From Rhodopirellula sp. (GTDB lineage: Bacteria; Planctomycetota; Planctomycetia; Pirellulales; Thermoguttaceae), in NCBI GenBank assembly GCA_012728855.1, contig JAAYEH010000366.1, positions 1 to 64,000 on the forward strand: 64,000 nt of DNA, read 5' to 3'. Of this stretch, positions 34,746-41,919 are shown piece after piece. The translations under genes were made by a program, and so were the position numbers. Positions within the stretch are counted from its first letter, which is position 1. Each line of letters starts with the position of its first letter. Under the pieces are notes generated by a model. That model made no database searches. It saw nothing but the letters and a program-made list of their open reading frames with translations, and was not told where the DNA came from.

Positions 34746-36014
34746 TCAAATACCCTGGCGGGCGGGTGTTCTCAATTGTTCGTCGGCGCATGAAAATTGC
34801 CGCCGGATGGCCTCGAAGACCATCGAAGGGCTCACTCCTCGCATACACGGATGATCGGCCAAAGGGCACTCGTTTTTATGGCAGGGGCCACAGGCTACCG
34901 GATGGCAAACCACCTCGACGGAACTTCCGGTCGGTCTCCATTGCCGGACGGAATTCGTGCCACTGAACAACGCGACCACCGCCGTTCCGACTGCCGCGGC
35001 CACGTGGGCCGGTCCGGAATCGGCGCCGACGAGCAGGTCGGCCTGCTCCAACGCGGCGGCGAGTTGCCCGAACGTCAGTTGGCCGGTCCAGTCGGCGACG
35101 CGCGGCCGGAGGCCGTTGCCAAGGATGTGGCGGGCGATTATACGGTCGGCCGCCCCACCGACCAAGACGACTTGCACCGTCTTCTCAGCCGTCAAATCGT
35201 TCAGCAATTGCCGCCAATACTCCACGGGCCACCGTTTGGCCGGCATTCCCGCGCCGACGTGCAGCACCACCCGACGGACCGGCCCGCCGGCTTCGCTTTC
35301 CACGGCGAGCCACCGTTGCGAAGCTGTCTCGCGGGCGGGGGCGGTCGGAACGATGTTAGGAGCCGCCGGGCCGGTCGTGGCCTGTGGTTTCACGCCTAAC
35401 TCGGCCAGCAAGGCCATCCGCGACTCCACTTCTGGCCGCCCCGGCACATACGCGGGGCTGTCCGTCAAAAGAAAGCCGCCCCCGCCCGAGTCCCACCCAA
35501 GCCGTCGGCCCGCCCCGCTGAGCCAAAGAAGTACCGCGAATGGGAACTCACCCCGGACGTCGACTGCGAGGTCGAACCGCCGGCGTCGCAATCGTATGCC
35601 CCACCAGAGAATCGCCAATGGCCAGCTACAGTTCCGGGCACGGGCGAAGCGGTTGTTTCGCGACACGAAGACACGGTCCACTTCCGGCGCCGCCTCGAAA
35701 ACCTCTTGATTCCAGGGACTCGCCAGCACTTCGATGGCCGCGTCGGGGAATCGCCGCCGCAACGGGGGCAGCATGGCGGTTGTGATCACGGCATCGCCCA
35801 GGTGGTCTAACTGCACCAGCAGGATGCGTTTTGGGTCGCCCAAGTGCTGCCGCCCCAGTCGTGGCAGGAACCTGGCGAGCAACATGGCCAGCCCCATGAG
35901 TGTGCTCCCGATGACGTCGACTGCGCTGAACAGGGCACACCACCGCTGCCGCGTATAACGGTAGCGGCGAAGGGGATGTCGCCGCAGCCGGGCGTAAGGA
36001 GACTTGGCATCCAT
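34746..36014 (-). CDS. Glycosyltransferase family 9 (heptosyltransferase-like)
   Basis: This 422-residue GT-B protein resembles LPS heptosyltransferases. It shows the N-terminal ILLVQLDHLGDAVITTAMLP and the donor-site HVGAGMPAKRWPVEYWRQLL. The GADSGPAHVAAAVGTAVVAL and FSGTN sequence is the GT9 hallmark. A Cys cluster near the C-terminus (HPVACGPCHKNECPLADHPC) matches the family's usual pattern. It transfers ADP-activated heptose or a related sugar to a lipid-linked core in the cytosol. A short basic N-terminal region with a hydrophobic patch (about 20-50) may bind the membrane. Its ATG abuts the stop of the upstream GT4 gene. Confidence 0.92.
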   Translation of the reverse strand: MDAKSPYARLRRHPLRRYRYTRQRWCALFSAVDVIGSTLMGLAMLLARFLPRLGRQHLGDPKRILLVQLDHLGDAVITTAMLPPLRRRFPDAAIEVLASPWNQEVFEAAPEVDRVFVSRNNRFARARNCSWPLAILWWGIRLRRRRFDLAVDVRGEFPFAVLLWLSGAGRRLGWDSGGGGFLLTDSPAYVPGRPEVESRMALLAELGVKPQATTGPAAPNIVPTAPARETASQRWLAVESEAGGPVRRVVLHVGAGMPAKRWPVEYWRQLLNDLTAEKTVQVVLVGGAADRIIARHILGNGLRPRVADWTGQLTFGQLAAALEQADLLVGADSGPAHVAAAVGTAVVALFSGTNSVRQWRPTGSSVEVVCHPVACGPCHKNECPLADHPCMRGVSPSMVFEAIRRQFSCADEQLRTPARQGI

Positions 36015-37118
36015 TCACATCACCTTCTCATAGGCATCGCGGGTGGCGCGCGCCGCGGCCGTCCAGGAGAAATTCTCGCGGACGTAGGCGGCCAATGCAT
36101 CGCTCCTGCCGCGTTCCAGCCCGCAGAACACGGCTTTGCGAATGCCGGGCAAATCATCCGGCAACACGTACTGGGCATGATCGCCGAAATACTCGGCAGC
36201 GCAGCCACCGGCGGGCAGGACGAGCGGCGTGCCCGACATGGCCGCCTCCAGGGCCACCAGCCCGGGCGTTTCATACCAACTGGCCAGTGCCAGGCATCCG
36301 GCGCCGGCATAGGCGCTGGCCAGCAATGGATCGTCGTGCTGAAGTCCGCGGACGAACTGCACGTTGGGGCCGGCGGCTCGCAAGCATTCGGCAAAGTACA
36401 CTTCATGCTGGGGCGCGGTATCGCCGAGCACGATGATCGGCACGTCCGTATCCCGCATCGCGCGAAGTAGCCCGAGCGGGTTCTTACGCGGTTCTACCCG
36501 GCCTGCATAGAGAACGTAGTTCTCCACGCCCATCAGTTCGCAAAACGGTCCGGGGTCGGCCTCCGCGAAGCGCTCGTCGGCGCCGTTGGGAACGACGTGA
36601 ATCTGCGACGCCGGCACACCGAAGTAGCGGACGAGTTGGTCTGCCTCCGCGGTGGAATTGGGCAAGAGCAGATCCGCTTCGTGGTACAACCGGCGGCGCC
36701 ACGACGGAAGTCGCGGGCAGGCGGCTCTGGCCAGGAATCGCGTCGCTGCCATCGCCCGCCCCAGCAGTGGTCGGGGCTCGCGCCAATAGCTCGACAGATC
36801 GAACCACGCGATGGTGGAGACGACCACGGCAAGACTTCGCCGGTGAGCCTGTTGTGCCAGGCGGCGGTGCTCGGGAAGGCTGCCGAAGAGGTGCAGGCAG
36901 TCGGCGTCGCCGAAATGCTCCCCGCCCGTCCGCCAGACCCGTGCCTCTACCCCGATCGACGCGAGGAAGCGGGCCGTCGACAGCATTTGGATCTCGCCGC
37001 CGCCGGGCGATTCGAGTCGGCCGCCGCAGCCCACCATCACGACGCGTGCTTCACGGCGCGGCGATCCGCCGCGCGACGTCAGCCCATGCGAACAAGTATC
37101 AACAATGCTCATCATCAC
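36015..37118 (-). CDS. Glycosyltransferase family 4
   Basis: This 367-residue GT-B protein has a Gly-rich N-terminal strand-loop (VVMVGCGGRLESPGGGEIQM), PNSTAEADQLVRYFGVPASQ, then VVPNGADERF. The nucleotide-sugar pocket shows YAGRVEPRKNPLGLLRAM, and the EX7E motif is ETPGLVALEAA. GSPLVLP-like loops follow. This is a retaining cytosolic transferase for surface glycan assembly; sugar and linkage cannot be predicted. ATG 37116-37118, with two further Met codons immediately after. It abuts the GT9 gene downstream, and 3 bp separate it from the deacetylase stop, so it is clearly one transcript. Confidence 0.9.
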   Translation of the reverse strand: MMMSIVDTCSHGLTSRGGSPRREARVVMVGCGGRLESPGGGEIQMLSTARFLASIGVEARVWRTGGEHFGDADCLHLFGSLPEHRRLAQQAHRRSLAVVVSTIAWFDLSSYWREPRPLLGRAMAATRFLARAACPRLPSWRRRLYHEADLLLPNSTAEADQLVRYFGVPASQIHVVPNGADERFAEADPGPFCELMGVENYVLYAGRVEPRKNPLGLLRAMRDTDVPIIVLGDTAPQHEVYFAECLRAAGPNVQFVRGLQHDDPLLASAYAGAGCLALASWYETPGLVALEAAMSGTPLVLPAGGCAAEYFGDHAQYVLPDDLPGIRKAVFCGLERGRSDALAAYVRENFSWTAAARATRDAYEKVM

Positions 37119-37121
37119 CGC

Positions 37122-38576
37122 CTAACTATCAACCATTCGCCGCAACGTCCGCTTCGTCACGTTTTGCCAATTGTCCCAAGGAATCTCGTCGACCGGGGTC
37201 ACCCGTTCCCAGTCGATCCAGCGTCGGATACGTCCCCGCAACCCCTCCGGCCGATCAATGCCGACCGGCCGCACCGTGGCCGGCGTCGCTGGTTGCTCAT
37301 AGTTGAGCGCCGCGGGCGAAAAACGGAGTCGTGGTCCATCCATCGGTATGACGGCGACCTCTTCGCCCTGCCAGTACTCGATCCCGAGTCGATAAGGAGC
37401 GGCCAGCGAGTCGGCAACGACGGTAAAGCCGTCTACGTCTTGCCGCACGGAGAGCCTGGCGCCGGCTCGGGCTCGCCACCAGGCATGGAGTTCTCGAAAG
37501 TTCGTCTTCCAGGTCGCGTTGAGCCCCGAGGCGATCTGCAGGGCTCGGCGGAGCACTTCGGGATAGCGTCCGAGTCTGCCGGTGGGATGCCCGTAGAGAA
37601 ACACCGGTTCGCCCGCCTGGGAACACGTGCGCGCGTGTTGCTCCCAATGGCCCAACGTTGCCCGAACCGCCTCACCGCTTCGGTCGGCCGGTCCGGGCCT
37701 TCGGACGGCAGCCTCCAGCACGACGCCCAAACAAATCGGATGGATCGGAATTTGCAGAAGCCGTCCACCGTCGAGAAAGAACGGCGTTTCGTCGTAAGCC
37801 AGTCCGAATTCGGAACTGTACGGAATGCCCAGGGCGGCCAGCGCGGCAAGAAGTCCACCGTTGAAGCGACCGTGGGGAGCGGCGAAGCCGAACGGTTCGA
37901 TCCCCGCGGTTTGCAGTGCCTCGATACCGCGGAAGATATTGCGGATGTTTTCTTCGGCCGTCTTATAGGTATGGTGCCAATAACCATGGGAGCCGATATC
38001 CATGCCTCGCAACCGCGCCAGCGCTGCAGGAAACTGCTGGAAGCCGGCGGCAGTGACGAAATGAGTAGTCGCCGCTTCGCAACCGGCCAGTGCCTTGAGC
38101 GTGGCGTCGAAGTCGGCCGCGTGATAGTCGTCGTGGTCGATACGGAAGTTGAAGACGCTCCGGTACGGATACGGGAAAGCCGCCGTGCGGAGCCAAATGC
38201 CGCCGGCTCCTTCAATGGCCCTGCGCAAACGGGCAAGCAGGCCGCGTCGCACCTGCCGCTTATCGATCCGCGCAACCGTTTCCGTGACAGAGAAACCGCC
38301 GATGTCCCAGCGAACGTCGTGGGTCCGCTCGTCGAGAAGTGCCTCGAAGGGGTCGTCCGCGGAGCCTTGGCGGAGTTGATTCGTATCGATCACGACTTGT
38401 CCCGCATCGAGCGAGGGTCGCGGCAGGGCACGGCAATCGCAGAGTAGGAAGCGGCCCTCCGGCGGCCCCGGCCGGTAATCCCGGCAGGGAATTCCTTCCT
38501 GCGCAAGTGCTCGCCGCAGTCCCGGAGGGACGTTTTCCAGAATCAGCGGCAAGAGCGGCAGGGGATCGGATGACAC
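37122..38576 (-). CDS. NodB-like polysaccharide deacetylase (GTG start)
   Basis: The 484-residue protein carries a NodB-homology region at about 130-310: FNFRIDHDDYHAADFDATL (metal-binding Asp pair), DIGSHGYWHHTYKTAEENI (the two His ligands) and GFAAPHGRFNGGLLAALAAL. An N-terminal segment of about 120 residues (LILENVPPGLRRALAQEGIP) is not typical of deacetylases. The C-terminal 160 residues form a beta-rich domain (LSVRQDVDGFTVVADSLAAP). The frame overlaps the upstream gene, but the GTG at 38574-38576, 10 bp after that gene's stop, fits the operon. It removes N- or O-acetyl groups from glycan or lipid-linked sugar. No signal peptide is visible, so it may act on the cytosolic side. Confidence 0.84.
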   Translation of the reverse strand: MSSDPLPLLPLILENVPPGLRRALAQEGIPCRDYRPGPPEGRFLLCDCRALPRPSLDAGQVVIDTNQLRQGSADDPFEALLDERTHDVRWDIGGFSVTETVARIDKRQVRRGLLARLRRAIEGAGGIWLRTAAFPYPYRSVFNFRIDHDDYHAADFDATLKALAGCEAATTHFVTAAGFQQFPAALARLRGMDIGSHGYWHHTYKTAEENIRNIFRGIEALQTAGIEPFGFAAPHGRFNGGLLAALAALGIPYSSEFGLAYDETPFFLDGGRLLQIPIHPICLGVVLEAAVRRPGPADRSGEAVRATLGHWEQHARTCSQAGEPVFLYGHPTGRLGRYPEVLRRALQIASGLNATWKTNFRELHAWWRARAGARLSVRQDVDGFTVVADSLAAPYRLGIEYWQGEEVAVIPMDGPRLRFSPAALNYEQPATPATVRPVGIDRPEGLRGRIRRWIDWERVTPVDEIPWDNWQNVTKRTLRRMVDS

Positions 38577-38586
38577 GTCGCGTCGA

Positions 38587-39423
38587 TCAGTTACTGAGTG
38601 GGTGAGCAAGTTCCAGCGGGTCGATCTCGCGGGCAGGCTCACCGCCGGTTCCTGGTCCGGAGCCATGCCCCATTTCGGCATCCCAAAACCGACGATGCTG
38701 ATCCGCCAGTATCCACTCGTAGAGGCCGCTGAGCAGGCAGAACGCCCAACCCTCCGGTCCATCAAGGATGCCGTGTTTCCAGATCAGCCTACGAAAGACC
38801 TCTCGTGGCGGACGGACCCAGCGATCGAGCCGACGCGGGGGACAACCGGCCGCCACACGGGCAGACGCCTCCAAACGCGTATAGCGGTGCATCTTAGTGA
38901 GAAATGTCTCGAGATCATGCTGCGTGCAATGGTCCAACCCGTGTCGCAAGCGACCCGTGCGTCCGGAGACGCGAAGAACCTCGTGGACGTCGCCGATCCA
39001 GCGGGCGGCGTCGCGGCGAAACAGCCGCACCGGCAGGTCGTTTTGCGTGCCCGAGCGACGCAGCCGTCGTCCGAAAATGCGGCTGTGGATCGGGATGCGA
39101 AAGGCCGTCCAACGGGTTCGCGGAAGAACGTCGCGGATTTCGGCGATCAGCCCGGGTGTGGGGCGCTCATCGGCATCGAGCGAAAGCACCCAAGCGCCTC
39201 GGGTCAATGCGATGGCGCGATTGCGTTGGCTGGCGAAGTTGTCAAACGGCTGAATGGCCACGCGACAACCGCTACGGCGGGCAACGTCGACAGTGGCATC
39301 GCTGGAGCCGGCATCGACGACCACGATGTCGTCGATCCAGCCCAACTTGGGCAGCAGTTCCACTAGGTTGCTCGCTTCGTTCAAGGCGATGATCGCCGCA
39401 GAGATCGTCACGGGGGTGTTCAT
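38587..39423 (-). CDS. Glycosyltransferase family 2 (WaaE/KdtX-like)
   Basis: This 278-residue GT-A protein has AAIIALNEASNLVELLPKLG, the Asp pair in VVVDAGSSDATVDVARRSG, the DADERPTP donor-site motif and RLRHGLDHCTQHDLETFLTK. These are typical of the WaaE/KdtX beta-1,4-glucosyltransferases that add the first core sugar near Kdo/heptose. The ATG at 39421-39423 overlaps the stop of the CDP-alcohol phosphatidyltransferase by ATGA, a sign of translational coupling; the 103-codon upstream extension is antisense-like. The C-terminal part contains LIWKHGILDGPEGWAFCLLS, which may be membrane-associated. Confidence 0.9.
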   Translation of the reverse strand: MNTPVTISAAIIALNEASNLVELLPKLGWIDDIVVVDAGSSDATVDVARRSGCRVAIQPFDNFASQRNRAIALTRGAWVLSLDADERPTPGLIAEIRDVLPRTRWTAFRIPIHSRIFGRRLRRSGTQNDLPVRLFRRDAARWIGDVHEVLRVSGRTGRLRHGLDHCTQHDLETFLTKMHRYTRLEASARVAAGCPPRRLDRWVRPPREVFRRLIWKHGILDGPEGWAFCLLSGLYEWILADQHRRFWDAEMGHGSGPGTGGEPAREIDPLELAHPLSN

Positions 39424-40145
39424 CGCTTGCCTCCCAGCCGACGAGCTACGAGCCGGTAGCGGAGTATCCATCGCAGGTTGTAGTAAACTGCCACACAGGC
39501 GAGTTCGGCGGTAAGACAACCGCTCAAGAGGGCGGCCAGCAGGAGATGCAGGCGGATATCGGCATTGCCCGGCAGATGATAAACAACGTGAAGCAGACCA
39601 CGACGCGGTGGTGGGGACGACAGGTCTTCCGAAGCAGCGGGCTCGCCAGTCTCGATCACGAGTTCTCGCTCCGAAGCAAGCCCGTGGATAAACAGATACT
39701 TGCCGGCTAGAAATGCGACGAGCAACCACCATGCCAGTTCCGTCGCAGTCGCCACGGCCACGGCGATGTGCAAGCCGATGTCCGTCAACTCGTCGATGTT
39801 TCCGTCAAACCACGCTCCCCACGCCGAACTGGTTGCTTGCCGTCGAGCCAGCAGCCCGTCCGTCCGGTCGCAGCACCAGGCAGCCAGCACCAGCGCCGCC
39901 GCCCAAGGGCTCATCTGCGGCCATCGCACGAGGGTCGCCGCGGCCATAGCAGCCAAGAGCAGACCGAGTAGGGTAAGGTGGTTCGGTCGGACCGGTGTAT
40001 TTGCCAGAATGGCCGCGATGCGGGCCGTCACCGGGCAGACGTACCAACGAGAGAGCGGGTAGCGCCTGGCGTGCCCTTTTTCCAGGTCGGTCGCCGGCGC
40101 ATCGCGCCCCGCCCGGTCCGTGACTCGCGGACGATCCACACACAC
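39420..40145 (-). CDS. CDP-alcohol phosphatidyltransferase (GTG start)
   Basis: This 241-residue membrane enzyme displaces CMP from a CDP-alcohol to form a phosphodiester. The complete signature D-x2-DG-x2-AR-x8-G-x3-D-x3-D is present as DRTDGLLARR, then GAWFD and GNIDE, at about residues 85-110. Four to six membrane helices surround it (LTLLGLLLAAMAAATLVRW, LAWWLLVAFLAGKYLFIH). The GTG at 40143-40145 follows GGGAG at eight bases and starts just after the upstream GT2 stop; the 121-codon longer frame is rejected. Its product is unknown. Family members make phosphatidylglycerol phosphate or inositol phosphate lipids. Its place inside a glycosyltransferase operon suggests a phospho-linked surface glycan. 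Confidence 0.86.
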   Translation of the reverse strand: MCVDRPRVTDRAGRDAPATDLEKGHARRYPLSRWYVCPVTARIAAILANTPVRPNHLTLLGLLLAAMAAATLVRWPQMSPWAAALVLAAWCCDRTDGLLARRQATSSAWGAWFDGNIDELTDIGLHIAVAVATATELAWWLLVAFLAGKYLFIHGLASERELVIETGEPAASEDLSSPPPRRGLLHVVYHLPGNADIRLHLLLAALLSGCLTAELACVAVYYNLRWILRYRLVARRLGGKR

Positions 40146-40162
40146 GTTGGCGGCGCTCCCGT

Positions 40163-41239
40163 TCAAATGCCGACCTCTACCAGAGATGACTTCGTGGCGT
40201 CGATCGTCGGACGACCGCCCGCCGTGGCCGCGGCCATCCGCCGAGGATGGAATCGCCGGAAAAACGCACGTTCCGCCGCAGTATGCCTCAACAACGGAGG
40301 CGATCTCTCCTCGCGCCGCGACCGTTGAGGCCAGACGATTTGCCCCCGCATCTTCCGCCACTGCGCCCAAGCAGCAACCAAGGCATGGACAAACGGCAGA
40401 CGAGTCGCCGCGGGCTCCCAGGGGGCACGTGCCACGTCGCGAGCGATCCGTAGCGGAAAGCCGGTTAGTTGACGGACGACGTGTTGGGGATGCCGCAGGT
40501 TCTTCCATTGAAACAAGAGCGTGTTCCGCAGGGCGAGCCGATCGCAGCCGCCAACGCCGTAGATCTTGCCAAATGTGCTCATACCGCGGTGATAGACGAC
40601 CGACTCGGGCACGTAGCGCGCGACGTAGCCGGCGAGATAACCGCGAAAGGCAAAATCGAGATCTTCGATTCGACCCGGCAGGTACAACGGGTCGAACCCA
40701 CCCAGTTCAAGGAAGATGCGGCGGTCGACGGCCAGGGCAGCACCGGCCGAAGCGGTCAAGTCCGGCTGGAAATCTGTCCCTTCATGGCGCGGGAAGTGGG
40801 CTGTTGCCTGCACCAATCCCCACCGCCAGCAAACGGCCGTTCGGAATCCCTCGTACGTTTCCCCGTCAGACTGCCAACAAAGCGGTGCGGCCATGAAGCA
40901 GCCTGGTTCGCTCGGATCAATCTCCAGCAGCGGTGCGACGAGCGGATCCACCGCGTCGTCGGCCATACGTATGTCGTTATTCAGCAAGATTGCGACATGG
41001 CTGTCCAATTCGGCGAGTACCGCATTGAACGAGCATAGCCCCCGATTGGGCCTGTGTATAACATCAACCTGAGGGTGCCGGCAGCGGAGCCAAGGCACGG
41101 AGTCGTCGTGGGAAGCGTTGTCGATCACGGCCACGCGGCAATCGTGCCGGGATAGCTCCGCCGCCCGCACCACCGAAGGCAGACATTCCTCCAGCAGCGA
41201 GCGGCCGTTATAGTTCAATACGAGCAGGTGGATCGACAT
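40163..41239 (-). CDS. Glycosyltransferase family 2 (rhamnosyltransferase-like)
   Basis: This 358-residue GT-A protein is of the dTDP-rhamnosyl/WcaA type: MSIHLLVLNYNGRSLLEECL, AVIDNASHDDSVPWLRCRHP, VAILLNNDIRMADD (the metal-binding Asp region) and FLELGGFDPLYLPGRIEDLD with FAFRGYLAGY. The acidic GGFDP..EDLDF segment contains the catalytic base. The C-terminal 90 residues are basic and helical. The start ATG at 41237-41239 was chosen over a 90-codon upstream extension that has no family features. It is the first gene of the eight-gene glycan unit; the CDP-alcohol phosphatidyltransferase begins 17 bp after its stop. Confidence 0.9.
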   Translation of the reverse strand: MSIHLLVLNYNGRSLLEECLPSVVRAAELSRHDCRVAVIDNASHDDSVPWLRCRHPQVDVIHRPNRGLCSFNAVLAELDSHVAILLNNDIRMADDAVDPLVAPLLEIDPSEPGCFMAAPLCWQSDGETYEGFRTAVCWRWGLVQATAHFPRHEGTDFQPDLTASAGAALAVDRRIFLELGGFDPLYLPGRIEDLDFAFRGYLAGYVARYVPESVVYHRGMSTFGKIYGVGGCDRLALRNTLLFQWKNLRHPQHVVRQLTGFPLRIARDVARAPWEPAATRLPFVHALVAAWAQWRKMRGQIVWPQRSRREERSPPLLRHTAAERAFFRRFHPRRMAAATAGGRPTIDATKSSLVEVGI

Positions 41240-41353
41240 TAGCAGCCCATTCGGCTTCCGTGCGCGCCCGGGCAACGGGCGAGTGAGAATCCTTCCATCA
41301 GAGCAACACCATAGGCGGAAAAGCCATTGGGGGTCAAGATGACTCTCACCCTT

Positions 41354-41377
41354 AAAAATGGGGGCGGATGCCGCCCT
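41354..41377 (-). terminator. Weak intrinsic terminator
   Basis: On the minus strand a GGGCGG-CAT-CCGCCC hairpin (41362-41376) is followed by CC and then ATTTTT (41354-41359). It lies between the IscA gene and the start of the glycan cluster and could insulate the cluster from antisense or upstream transcription. The stem is only six pairs long. Confidence 0.35.
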
Positions 41378-41511
41378 TGGCTTTCGGCGATCCGTAGCGT
41401 AGGATAAACCGTATCGTTGGGAGATTGGAGCCAACGATCGATGCTGAAATCGAATTCCAGCGGCAAGCCAGCGCCCTAGACTCGAACATTGCGAAGGAGA
41501 GAACCCCACTT

Positions 41512-41844
41512 ATGGCGATCACATTGACGGAAACAGCCGCGGCGGAAGTGAAGCGAATCATGGAGACTCAAGGGCTTGAAGAGAACGCGGTGCTTAGGAT
41601 GGGAGTGGCTGGCGGCGGTTGCAGCGGGCTGCAATACTCCCTCGGGTTCGATACCGAATTCGATCCGGACACCGATGCCAAGTATGACAATCATGGCGTG
41701 CCGGTCGTTGCTCGCAAGAAAGTAGCATTGCATCTCGACGGCACAACGATCGATTTTCAAGACGGGCCGATGGGCCGCGGGTTCGCCATCGAGAACCCAA
41801 GTTATCCGCGTGGCGGCGGCTGTCCCGGCTGCGGCGGTCACTAA
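41512..41844 (+). CDS. HesB/IscA-family iron-sulfur carrier
   Basis: This 110-residue A-type carrier assembles or delivers Fe-S clusters. It starts MAITLTETAAAEVKRIMETQ and has the first ligand Cys37 in GGGCSGLQYSLGF, and the terminal pair Cys104 and Cys107 in GGGCPGCGGH. The standard family ends CGCG-x-SF, so the spacing here (CPGC followed by GGH) is a variant seen in some lineages. The mid-domain GTTIDFQDGPMGRGFAIENP is typical. The ATG at 41512 was preferred over a 29-codon extension; a GAAGGAGA site lies 12 bases upstream. It is cytosolic. It is convergent with the RACo gene, with a strong terminator between them. Confidence 0.88.
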   Translation: MAITLTETAAAEVKRIMETQGLEENAVLRMGVAGGGCSGLQYSLGFDTEFDPDTDAKYDNHGVPVVARKKVALHLDGTTIDFQDGPMGRGFAIENPSYPRGGGCPGCGGH

Positions 41845-41869
41845 AACGACCGGCGAGACATCGCTGATT

Positions 41870-41902
41870 AGCAGCCCGGCTGCTCGCAGCAGCCGGGCTG
41901 CT
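41870..41902. terminator. Bidirectional terminator between convergent genes
   Basis: A perfect 15-bp stem AGCAGCCCGGCTGCT / AGCAGCCGGGCTGCT encloses a CGC loop in the 75-bp gap between iscA-like and RACo-like stops. It lacks a clear T-run in either direction. The position and stability still suggest that it ends both transcripts. Confidence 0.65.
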
Positions 41903-41919
41903 TCTGCGCGCCGGAGTGC

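Noticed and set aside
36597-38447. 616-codon plus-strand frame
   Set aside because: It is antisense to the GT4 and deacetylase genes, which have clear family motifs.
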